NCBI RefSeq assembly: GCF_902506205.1
Contig: NZ_LR732816.1
Location: forward strand, 1,683,604-1,747,603
Source: Brevundimonas sp. G8
GTDB lineage: Bacteria; Pseudomonadota; Alphaproteobacteria; Caulobacterales; Caulobacteraceae
Length of the DNA: 64,000 nt
Direction: 5' to 3'
Shown here: positions 57,728 to 64,000 of the stretch, in pieces
Numbering within the stretch: the stretch's first letter is position 1
How the letters are laid out: the number at the start of each line of letters is the position of its first letter
Made by a program: the position numbers and the translations under genes
Notes under the pieces: model-generated
Told to the model about the DNA's origin: nothing
What the model saw: only the letters and a program-made list of their open reading frames with translations
The model's database searches: none

Positions 57728-58612
57728 TCAGTCCTTGGGGATCGGATTGGTCCTTGGGTCGGGGCCATTGGTGATGACGCGGTCGCGTTCGCCCAGATCC
57801 TTGATGATCTTGACGTCGGTGAAGCCGGCGGCCTCGAACAGGGCCTTGACCTGGGGGCCCTGGTCCCAGCCGATCTCGACGGCGAAGACGCCCAGCGGTT
57901 TCAGGATGCGTTTCACCTCGGGCGCCAGGTCGCGATAGGCCTGCAAGCCGTCGGGGCCGCCGTCCAGGGCCAGGTGCGGGTCGTGGTCGCGGACCTCGGG
58001 GTCCAGGGTGGCGATATGGTCGGTGGGGATATAGGGCGGGTTGGACAAGACCAGGTCGAAGCTGGCGTCGCCGAAGCCCGCCGCCCATTCGGTGCGCAGG
58101 AAGACGGCGCGGTCGTTCAGGTCCAGGTTGGCCGCATTCTCCTTGGCCACGGCCAAGGCTTCCGACGAGATGTCGGTGCCGACGCCCTTGGCGGCCGGCC
58201 GCTCGGCCAGCAGCGCCAGCAGGATCGCGCCCGAGCCGGTGCCCAGGTCGATGGCCTCGAACGCCTCGTTCCGGGAAAAGGCCAGCATGGCCACGTCCAT
58301 CAGGGTCTCGGTGTCGGGCCGGGGGCTGAGGACGTCGGGGGTGACGTTCAGCATGATCTTCCAGAACCCCTTCTTGCCGATGATGCGCGACACCGGCTCC
58401 CGCCTCAGGCGGCGTTCGACCATGGTTTCATAGGCGCTCAGCTGGTCGTCTGTGATGACGCGATAGGGATCGGTCAGGATGTCCATGCGGCTGGCGCCCG
58501 ATGCGGCCTCCAGCAGCAGTCGGGCGTCGATGGCGGGGCTGTCGATGCGGCCGGTCTTGAGCCTGGCCTGGGCGGCCTTCCACGCGGTCAGCAGGGTGTT
58601 GGATGCGGTCAT
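57728..58612 (-). CDS. prmC: Release factor glutamine N5-methyltransferase
   Basis: Methylates the GGQ glutamine of peptide-chain release factors RF1 and RF2 using S-adenosylmethionine. The 294-residue protein has the N-terminal helical domain, then AIDLGTGSGAILLALL (SAM loop) and the catalytic SNPPYIPT motif; PRPDTETLMDVA is the usual block between them. The start MTASNTL at 58612 is chosen because upstream codons overlap the divergent gene. In many alphaproteobacteria it follows prfA, which is not here. Confidence 0.95.
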   Translation of the reverse strand: MTASNTLLTAWKAAQARLKTGRIDSPAIDARLLLEAASGASRMDILTDPYRVITDDQLSAYETMVERRLRREPVSRIIGKKGFWKIMLNVTPDVLSPRPDTETLMDVAMLAFSRNEAFEAIDLGTGSGAILLALLAERPAAKGVGTDISSEALAVAKENAANLDLNDRAVFLRTEWAAGFGDASFDLVLSNPPYIPTDHIATLDPEVRDHDPHLALDGGPDGLQAYRDLAPEVKRILKPLGVFAVEIGWDQGPQVKALFEAAGFTDVKIIKDLGERDRVITNGPDPRTNPIPKD

Positions 58613-58689
58613 GGTCGCTGATTGGCCCGCGCGGGCGCCGATTTCAAGCATTTGCGGAACGGGCGAGCAGCTATACCGTTCGCCAGACC

Positions 58690-59991
58690 ATGTCCGACCG
58701 CAAGTCCCCCCGCCGCCCGTCCGTCCTGTCACGCCTGTCGTCCTCGCCCCGTCCCGCGCGACGCGGCGGCAAGGACGGCGGCGGCATCTGGCGCTATGTT
58801 GCGGCCGTGGCCGGGGGACTGACGGCCGGGGCGGGCGCCGCCCACCTGCTCTACAGCCAGGGCCACAAGGTCGGGGTCGAGCTGCGTCCCGAACGCCCCG
58901 AGCCCCTGCCGCCCAAGCCCCCGACGCCCGAGGACTATGAGGCCAAGGAGCCGGGCCGCGGTCGCATGGCGAAACGGCCCGAGCACATCCCGCACAGGGG
59001 CTGGTCCGACATCGTCTGGCGCACCGGCGGCTCGTATTTCGGCGACCGGGTCGGGTTCGTGGCCGGGGGCGTGACCTTCTTCACCCTGCTGTCCCTGTTC
59101 CCGCTGCTGGCCACCTTCGTGACCCTGTACGGCCTGTTCGCCGATCCGTCCGACGCCTGGGGACGGCTGAACTTCCTCTACGCCGTCCTGCCCGACAGCA
59201 TCGCCGTCTTCCTGGGTGGGGAGATGCAGCGCCTGGCCCAGAACTCGAACAGCCAGCTGACCTTCACCCTGATCTGGACCCTGGCCCTGTCGCTGTGGAC
59301 CGCAAACGGGGCGGTCAAGGTGCTGTTCTACGGCCTGAACGTCGCCTACCACGAGGTCGAGCGGCGCAACCTCGTGCGCTACAACCTGATCTGCATGGGC
59401 TTCACCGTCGGGGCCATCTTCGCCGTGCTGCTGACCTCGGTGCTGGTCGTCGGCGTGCCGGTGGTGGTGCGCCTGTTCGGGCTGGAGGAGGAGTGGGGCC
59501 TGTTCGCGCCGTTGCGCTGGCCGCTGCTGCTGGCGGGCTATATCGCCGCCCTGACCGTCATCTACCGCTTCGGTCCGTGCCGTCAGAGGGCGCGCTGGCG
59601 CTGGGTTACGCCGGGCGCGATCTTCGCGGCGGTGCTCAGCCTGACGGTGTCCTTCCTGTTCAGCTGGTATCTGAACAACTTCGTGCGGACCGACAGTTAT
59701 GGCCCGCTGGCGGCCATGATGGGCTTCCTCTTGTGGACCTGGTTGTCGGTGCAGGTGATTCTGATGGGGGCCGAGCTGAACGCCGAGATCGAACACCAGA
59801 CAGCCGTGGACACCACCACCGGCAAGCCCCTGCCGATCGGCGAGCGGGGAGCCAAGGTCGCCGACAGCATCGGCGCCCGGCGCGGCAACCCCGCCGCGCT
59901 GGCCTTCACCCAGCGCCAGGCCGAGCGGGTGGCGGATCGACTGCGCGGCCGCCAGAACCGCAAGGCCGTCGAGGCCGCCTCTAAAGAATGA
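58690..59991 (+). CDS. YihY/BrkB family inner-membrane protein
   Basis: A 433-residue integral membrane protein. A cytoplasmic, Arg- and Pro-rich N-terminus precedes six predicted helices beginning with [25 protein letters not shown], the family's hallmark. WSGxxGAxxL-type blocks are replaced by [19 protein letters not shown]; then [14 protein letters not shown] and [12 protein letters not shown], typical of YihY/BrkB. The family was once called ribonuclease BN; that activity belongs to another protein. Its function is unknown. Its end overlaps the hslU end by 11 bases. Confidence 0.9.
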   Translation: MSDRKSPRRPSVLSRLSSSPRPARRGGKDGGGIWRYVAAVAGGLTAGAGAAHLLYSQGHKVGVELRPERPEPLPPKPPTPEDYEAKEPGRGRMAKRPEHIPHRGWSDIVWRTGGSYFGDRVGFVAGGVTFFTLLSLFPLLATFVTLYGLFADPSDAWGRLNFLYAVLPDSIAVFLGGEMQRLAQNSNSQLTFTLIWTLALSLWTANGAVKVLFYGLNVAYHEVERRNLVRYNLICMGFTVGAIFAVLLTSVLVVGVPVVVRLFGLEEEWGLFAPLRWPLLLAGYIAALTVIYRFGPCRQRARWRWVTPGAIFAAVLSLTVSFLFSWYLNNFVRTDSYGPLAAMMGFLLWTWLSVQVILMGAELNAEIEHQTAVDTTTGKPLPIGERGAKVADSIGARRGNPAALAFTQRQAERVADRLRGRQNRKAVEAASKE

Positions 59992-61282
59992 AGCGGCTCA
60001 GATCGACGTCCTTGGTCAGGGCGTCCATCTTCTCGCGCACCGCGTCGCCGTCGAAGGCCACGGTCTGGCCCGACAGGTCCGAGGCCTTGAAGCTGGTCTC
60101 CTCCAGCACCCGCTCCATCACCGTCTGAAGCCGGCGCGCGCCGATGTTCTCGATGGCGCTGTTGGCCGCCACCGCCGCATCGGCCATTGCCTCGACCGCG
60201 TCATCCGTGAAGGTCAGCGTCACGTCCTCGGTCGCCAGCAGGGCCTGGTTCTGACGGATCAGATTGGCCTCCGGCTCGGTCAGGATGCGCTTGAAGTCGT
60301 CGCGCGTCAGGGCCTTCAGCTCGACCCGGATCGGCAGCCGGCCCTGAAGCTCCGGCAACAGGTCCGACGGCTTGGCGACGTGGAAGGCGCCCGAGGCGAT
60401 GAACAGCACATGGTCGGTCTTCACCGGCCCGTATTTGGTCGAGACGGTGGTGCCCTCGATCAGGGGCAGCAGGTCGCGTTGGACCCCCTCGCGCGACACG
60501 TCGGCGCCGGATGCGCCCTGGCGCGCGGCGACCTTGTCGATTTCGTCCAGGAAGACGATGCCCTCGTTTTCGGCCAGCAGCAGCGCTTCTTGTGTCAGGC
60601 TGTCCTGATCCAGCAGCTTGTCGCCCTCTTCGGCGATCAGGGGCGTGGTCGCGTCGCGCACGGTCAGCTTGACGGTCTTGGTGCGCCCGCCGCCCATCTT
60701 GCCCAGCATCTCCGACAGGTTCAGCAGGCCGACGTTGCCGCCGCCCGGAATGTCCAGGCCCTGGATCGGCGAGGCGGTGTCGGCCAGCGAGATCTCGATC
60801 TCCTTGTCGTCCAGCTCCCCGGCCCGCAGCTTCTTCCTGAAACTGTCGCGCGTCGCCGGCCCCGCGCCCGGTCCGACCAGGGCGTCCAGGATCCGGTCCT
60901 CGGCGGCGGCCTCCGCCTTGGCCCGCACGTCGCCGCGCCGACGCTCGCGCACCATGATCAGGGCGCTTTCGACCAGGTCGCGCACGATCTGGTCCACGTC
61001 GCGGCCGACATAGCCGACCTCGGTGAACTTGGTCGCCTCGACCTTGAGGAAGGGCGACCCGGCCAGCTTGGCCAGCCGCCGCGCGATCTCGGTCTTGCCG
61101 ACGCCGGTGGGGCCGATCATCAGGATGTTCTTGGGCGTCACCTCATCGCGTAGGTCCGCCGGCACGCGTTTCCTGCGCCAGCGGTTCCTCAACGCCACGG
61201 CCACGGCGCGCTTGGCGTCGTCCTGGCCGACGATATAGCGATCCAGTTCGGAGACGATCTCGCGGGGGGTCAGTTCAGTCAT
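59981..61282 (-). CDS. hslU: HslU ATPase subunit of the HslVU protease
   Basis: An AAA+ unfoldase of 433 residues that feeds proteins into the HslV peptidase. Walker A is GPTGVGKT at 57-64, [11 protein letters not shown] is the HslU-specific pore segment, the I-domain lies at about 110-240, Walker B is IVFLDEIDK, and the C-terminal LSRFIL inserts into Hsl[21 protein letters not shown] is the family start. hslV normally lies next to it; here the upstream neighbour is a divergent GNAT gene, so hslV is elsewhere. Confidence 0.97.
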   Translation of the reverse strand: MTELTPREIVSELDRYIVGQDDAKRAVAVALRNRWRRKRVPADLRDEVTPKNILMIGPTGVGKTEIARRLAKLAGSPFLKVEATKFTEVGYVGRDVDQIVRDLVESALIMVRERRRGDVRAKAEAAAEDRILDALVGPGAGPATRDSFRKKLRAGELDDKEIEISLADTASPIQGLDIPGGGNVGLLNLSEMLGKMGGGRTKTVKLTVRDATTPLIAEEGDKLLDQDSLTQEALLLAENEGIVFLDEIDKVAARQGASGADVSREGVQRDLLPLIEGTTVSTKYGPVKTDHVLFIASGAFHVAKPSDLLPELQGRLPIRVELKALTRDDFKRILTEPEANLIRQNQALLATEDVTLTFTDDAVEAMADAAVAANSAIENIGARRLQTVMERVLEETSFKASDLSGQTVAFDGDAVREKMDALTKDVDLSRFIL

Positions 61283-61422
61283 GCCGTGCAGATAGGAGGC
61301 GCCGAACCGTTGCGGGAGAGGGCAGGGCGTCGCGTCGTGCGATTGTCGCCGCGAACCTGATCTATAGACCCGCCGTCGGTCGTGCATGTGCGCCTGCCGA
61401 TGCGAAAAGAAGCGAGACCGTC

Positions 61423-61953
61423 ATGACGCCGTTGGAAACCGATCGCTTGATCCTGAGGAACTTCGACGCCGCCGATGCGGCGGACCTGTTCGCCTATCTG
61501 CACAAACCCGTGGTGAGCTGTTTTGCGTCTCTGCGGCTGGAGGACATGGATGCGGCCGAGGCCAAGGCGGGCAAACGCGGCGAGTCCGACGATTATATCG
61601 CCGTCGAGCTGAAGGCCGAAGGGCGGGTGATCGGCGATGTCTTCGGCATGTTCGAGGAGCCCGACACCTATTCAATCGGCTGGAATTTCAACCCGGCGTT
61701 CGGCGGCGCCGGCTATGCGTCGGAGGCTGCGTTCGCTCTGGTCGATCACCTGTTCCGACGGAAGAACGCGCGGCGCCTTTATGCCTATACCGAGGACGAC
61801 AACCTGTCGTCTCAACGCCTTTGCGAGCGCTTGAAGATGCGCCGCGAGGGCCTGTTCCGCGAGTTCATATCCTTCGAGACCGACAGCGACGGCCAGCCGG
61901 TCTACGTCAACACCTACCAGTACGCCCTGCTGCGCAACGAGTGGGAGGGCTGA
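61423..61953 (+). CDS. GNAT-family N-acetyltransferase (RimJ-like)
   Basis: A 176-residue acetyltransferase using acetyl-CoA. TDRLILRNFDAADAADLF is the RimJ/RimL-type N-terminus, the acetyl-CoA loop is near FGGAGYASEA, and NLSSQRLCERLKMRREGLFRE is the C-terminal block. The family acts on protein N-termini, small amines or antibiotics; the target here is unknown. It starts 140 bases from hslU in the opposite direction and ends at a shared terminator. Confidence 0.88.
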   Translation: MTPLETDRLILRNFDAADAADLFAYLHKPVVSCFASLRLEDMDAAEAKAGKRGESDDYIAVELKAEGRVIGDVFGMFEEPDTYSIGWNFNPAFGGAGYASEAAFALVDHLFRRKNARRLYAYTEDDNLSSQRLCERLKMRREGLFREFISFETDSDGQPVYVNTYQYALLRNEWEG

Positions 61954-61968
61954 CAGGCGACGCCCAGC

Positions 61969-61998
61969 AAAAAGGCGTCCTCCGGCCGGAGGACGCCT
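61969..61998. terminator. Terminator between GNAT gene and ppa, strongest for ppa
   Basis: A 13-bp perfect stem AGGCGTCCTCCGG (61973-61985) with CCGGAGGACGCCT (61986-61998). AAAAA at 61969-61973 gives a T tract on the minus strand, the ppa direction. On the plus strand only TCTT follows, so it may act weakly in both directions. Confidence 0.85.
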
Positions 61999-62024
61999 CT
62001 TATGCTTATGCCGATGTCGCCCGA

Positions 62025-62585
62025 TCAGGCGGCGTTGGCGGCCTTGGTCTTGGCCAGCTTGTCCTGGTGGGCCTTCATGCCTGCGGCGATCAGGTCGGCG
62101 GCTTCGCCGGCGTCGCCCCAGCCCTGGACCGTGACCGACTTGCCCTTTTCCAGGTCCTTGTAGCGGGTGAAGAAGTGTTCGATCTGCTCGATCAGGATGG
62201 CCGGCAGCTGACGATAGCTGGCGATCTCGGTGTAATAGGGGTTCAGCTTGTCGACCGGCACGGCCAGGATCTTCTCGTCGCCGCCGGCCTCGTCCGTCAT
62301 CTTCAGCACGCCGATGGGGCGCGAGCGAATGACGCAGCCCGGAACGACCGGCGTCGGGTTCAGCACGATCACGTCGCAGGGGTCGCCGTCGTCCGACAGG
62401 GTGTGCGGGATGAAGCCGTAGTTGCCCGGATAGTACATGGCGGTGTGCAGGAAGCGGTCGACGAACAGGGCGCCCGAGGCCTTGTCCATCTCGTATTTCA
62501 CCGGCAGCCCGCCTTGCGGGATCTCGATGATGACGTTGATGTCCCAGGGAGCGTTCGGGCCGACCGGAATGGCGTCAAGGTTCAT
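62025..62585 (-). CDS. ppa: Inorganic pyrophosphatase
   Basis: Splits pyrophosphate made by biosynthetic reactions, pulling them forward. A 186-residue family I enzyme with the signature [11 protein letters not shown] containing the metal-binding Asp residues, [15 protein letters not shown] near the start, [11 protein letters not shown] and [10 protein letters not shown]. The start is ATG 62585. It is alone on its transcript, with the terminator 27 bases past its end. Confidence 0.97.
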   Translation of the reverse strand: MNLDAIPVGPNAPWDINVIIEIPQGGLPVKYEMDKASGALFVDRFLHTAMYYPGNYGFIPHTLSDDGDPCDVIVLNPTPVVPGCVIRSRPIGVLKMTDEAGGDEKILAVPVDKLNPYYTEIASYRQLPAILIEQIEHFFTRYKDLEKGKSVTVQGWGDAGEAADLIAAGMKAHQDKLAKTKAANAA

Positions 62586-62713
62586 GGTGGATCTTTGCTG
62601 CGACTGCGAAATTCGAAAAGGCGAGGCGTGATAAGCCTACCAGCCCGCAACGGCAAGCGCGACATGTGGCGGACAGGCTTGCGTCGGGCCGCGTCATCGC
62701 GGACATCTGGGTC

Positions 62714-63397
62714 ATGACCTGGACCGATTGGGCCGCCCTGGCGCTCTTTTTCATCTGCTGGCTGGGATACAGCCCCATCCTGGCTTTCATCAGCCGAAAG
62801 GGCGGCTCGCTGAACAAGGACATGGAGCATGTCCGCGCGGTGTGGATGCAGTCCATGACCCACCGCGAGATGAAGTTGATCGACAGCCAGTTGATGGGCC
62901 ATTCGATCAACTCGGCCTCCTTCTTCGCCTCGACCAACCTGCTGCTGATCGCGGCGGTGGGGGGCATATTGTTCGGCGGCGAGAGCGCGCTGCAGGGGTT
63001 CGCCGCCGTCGGGGCCGAGAATGTGCCGCTCAAGATCCTGGAGGCCAAGCTGGCCCTGGTGCTGGTCTGCCTGGCTCGGGGCTTTCTCGACTTCATCTGG
63101 GCGCTGCGCCAGATGAACTACACCCTGGCCCTGATCGGCTCGGCGCCCGAACTGCATTCCAACACCGACCGCAAGGCGTTCAGCGAGGCGGCGGGGCAAT
63201 TGCTGAACCCCGCGCTGAGTTCGTTCAGCCAGGGGGTGCGGGGCTATTATTTCGCCTTGGCGGCGGCGGCCTGGCTGTTCGGTCCCTGGTGGCTGGCGCT
63301 AGGGGTGGCCTCGTCGTTCGGCCTGCTTATCTATCGCCAGGAAGCCTCGCCGGCCGCGCGGGCCATTCGCAATGCGCGGCGGCTGCTGGAGCACTGA
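62714..63397 (+). CDS. DUF599 family membrane protein
   Basis: A 227-residue inner-membrane protein with about four helices. The DUF599 features are MTWTDWAALALFFICWLGY at the start, VWMQSMTHREMKLIDSQLMGHSINSASFFAST, LARGFLDFIWALRQMNY and GVRGYYFALAAAAWLFGPWW. Its function is unknown. The start at 62714 begins at the first helix; the longer frame has no support. It is divergent from ppa, 128 bases apart. Confidence 0.88.
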   Translation: MTWTDWAALALFFICWLGYSPILAFISRKGGSLNKDMEHVRAVWMQSMTHREMKLIDSQLMGHSINSASFFASTNLLLIAAVGGILFGGESALQGFAAVGAENVPLKILEAKLALVLVCLARGFLDFIWALRQMNYTLALIGSAPELHSNTDRKAFSEAAGQLLNPALSSFSQGVRGYYFALAAAAWLFGPWWLALGVASSFGLLIYRQEASPAARAIRNARRLLEH

Positions 63398-63455
63398 GCG
63401 CCGCTATCTCGCAGATGCGAGATGCGCTTGGCGTCAGACTTTGGTCTAATACCCG

Positions 63456-63475
63456 CCATGTTACCGGTTACATGG
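63456..63475. promoter_or_regulatory. LacI-type operator-like palindrome
   Basis: CCATGTTACC and GGTTACATGG form a nearly perfect inverted repeat (nine of ten pairs) centred on CCGG. This shape, with a central CG, is typical of LacI-family operators. No LacI gene is in the window. It lies 46 bases upstream of the promoter-like TTGACC. Confidence 0.4.
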
Positions 63476-63520
63476 CCGTATTTGCGTAACACGGCGTGAC
63501 CGCGAAGGCGCATATCGGCC

Positions 63521-63549
63521 TTGACCCATTGTGCATCGCAACCTAAGTT
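63521..63549 (+). promoter_or_regulatory. Sigma-70-like promoter of a candidate small RNA
   Basis: TTGACC at 63521-63526, a 17-base spacer, and TAAGTT at 63544-63549. Transcription would start near 63556 and end at the terminator at 63611-63638. Confidence 0.5.
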
Positions 63550-63555
63550 GGCCTC

Positions 63556-63638
63556 TGACGCCTCCGGGCGTCTTGCCCTTCCTGGGCGTTTCCTCCCTAT
63601 AGACTTTAATGCCGCACCTTCGGGTGCGGCTTTTTTTT
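63556..63638 (+). ncRNA. Candidate small RNA, about 83 nt, with three hairpins
   Basis: The interval between the promoter-like element and a strong terminator holds no reading frame. It folds as GACGCC-TCCG-GGCGTC, then GCCC-TTCCT-GGGC, then the terminator stem. A TTTCCTCCCTATAG segment before the terminator is single-stranded and C/U-rich, like the anti-ribosome-site regions of many alphaproteobacterial regulatory RNAs. I cannot match it to a named family. It could instead be a leader of an unseen gene, but the next gene is on the other strand. Confidence 0.5.
63611..63638 (+). terminator. Strong intrinsic terminator of the candidate small RNA
   Basis: Perfect 8-bp stem GCCGCACC / GGTGCGGC with a TTCG tetraloop, followed by eight T. 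Confidence 0.93.
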
Positions 63639-63656
63639 GATCTGATCAGCGATCAG

Positions 63657-64000
63657 TCAGGCCTTGATCCAGGGTTCCGCACACAGGGCGGCGATCACGC
63701 GGGCAAGGGCCCTCTGTGTCGTGGCGTAGGTCGCGCCGGGCGCAAGCGTCGCCTCGTCCAGATACAGCCGCCGGCTCAGCTCGATCTGGATCGCCTCATA
63801 GCCTTCGTCCGGCCGACCCCAGCGCTGGGTGGACCAGCCCCCCGCGTAGGGATGGTTCTGCGCCACACGCCAGCCCAGACCCTCGAACAGGTCGCGCAGT
63901 CGCCGGCTGAGCCGTGCGCTGCACGCCGAGCCGTAACGGTCGCCCAGCACCACCTCGGCCCCCACCGCCCGCGACGGCATGGAATGCCAGTCGATCAGCA
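63657..64000 (-). CDS. N-formylglutamate amidohydrolase, partial (5' end outside window)
   Basis: The C-terminal 114 residues of an N-formylglutamate amidohydrolase, which releases formate and glutamate in the last step of one histidine-degradation route. DWHSMPSRAVG, VLGDRYGSAC, and QNHPYAGGWSTQRWGRPDEGYEAIQIELSR are strong family blocks. The rest, with the first metal ligand, lies beyond the right edge. No other hut gene is visible, and related hydrolases act on other N-formyl amino acids. Confidence 0.9.
   Translation of the reverse strand, partial: LIDWHSMPSRAVGAEVVLGDRYGSACSARLSRRLRDLFEGLGWRVAQNHPYAGGWSTQRWGRPDEGYEAIQIELSRRLYLDEATLAPGATYATTQRALARVIAALCAEPWIKA

Noticed and set aside
56265..57938. 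557-codon open frame on the plus strand
   Set aside because: Antisense of the zinc alcohol dehydrogenase gene with no recognisable protein features.

Overview
The window is a dense, high-GC stretch of chromosome, mostly single-copy housekeeping genes with several TonB-dependent receptors. The OmpA-like porin with a Pro-rich linker, the DUF1134/EipA protein, DUF4167, UDP-sulfoquinovose synthase and the split of infC from rpmI-rplT together suggest Caulobacterales, most likely a Brevundimonas-like species. That assignment is inference from protein style, not a database match. I see no rRNA, tRNA, CRISPR array, insertion sequence or prophage.

Layout. 0-5 kb: partial short-chain dehydrogenase, an OmpA-like barrel that stops at its proline linker, a DUF167 pair, the electron-transfer flavoprotein operon etfB-etfA, and a HIG1/cobalamin adenosyltransferase pair. 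5-10 kb: a siderophore-type TonB receptor, an unknown 384-aa protein and an orphan HsdR-N-like nuclease. 10-15.5 kb: DNA polymerase I and small envelope or metabolic genes (lipoprotein, glyoxalase-like, CHCC zinc finger, transporter-suffix). 15.6-20 kb: an ABC ATPase without a visible permease, then an abrupt head-to-head join of two genes that both lack their 5' ends (alpha/beta hydrolase and TonB receptor). 20-24 kb: agmatine-to-putrescine operon, hydrolase, heptosyltransferase-like GT9. 24-28.7 kb: infC (probable ATT start), S9 peptidase, MFS exporter, rpmI, rplT. 28.8-37.8 kb: CBS-domain hybrid kinase, polysaccharide deacetylase, pheS - small unknown gene - pheT, TAP-like peptidase, eipA. 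37.9-44.8 kb: two epimerases including sqdB, DUF4167 protein, a hybrid kinase that has lost its phospho-acceptor histidine, tandem DUF4893 proteins. 44.9-54.5 kb: TPR protein, serine hydrolase, BCCT transporter, TonB receptor, clpB. 54.5-56.5 kb: a low-GC island with one nuclease-like gene and a scar that copies the end of the next gene. 56.5-64 kb: zinc alcohol dehydrogenase, prmC, YihY/BrkB, hslU, GNAT, ppa, DUF599, a candidate small RNA, and a partial N-formylglutamate amidohydrolase.

How the genes relate. Most are unrelated housekeeping units read from short operons, often closed by clear intrinsic terminators (eight listed). Functional pairs are etfB-etfA (electron transfer to the quinone pool), the two agmatine enzymes (putrescine), pheS/pheT, and rpmI/rplT. 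The points most worth checking are the double truncation near 17,120, the foreign-looking nuclease gene at 54.6-56.0 kb, the degenerate kinase at 41.5 kb and the candidate small RNA near 63.6 kb.
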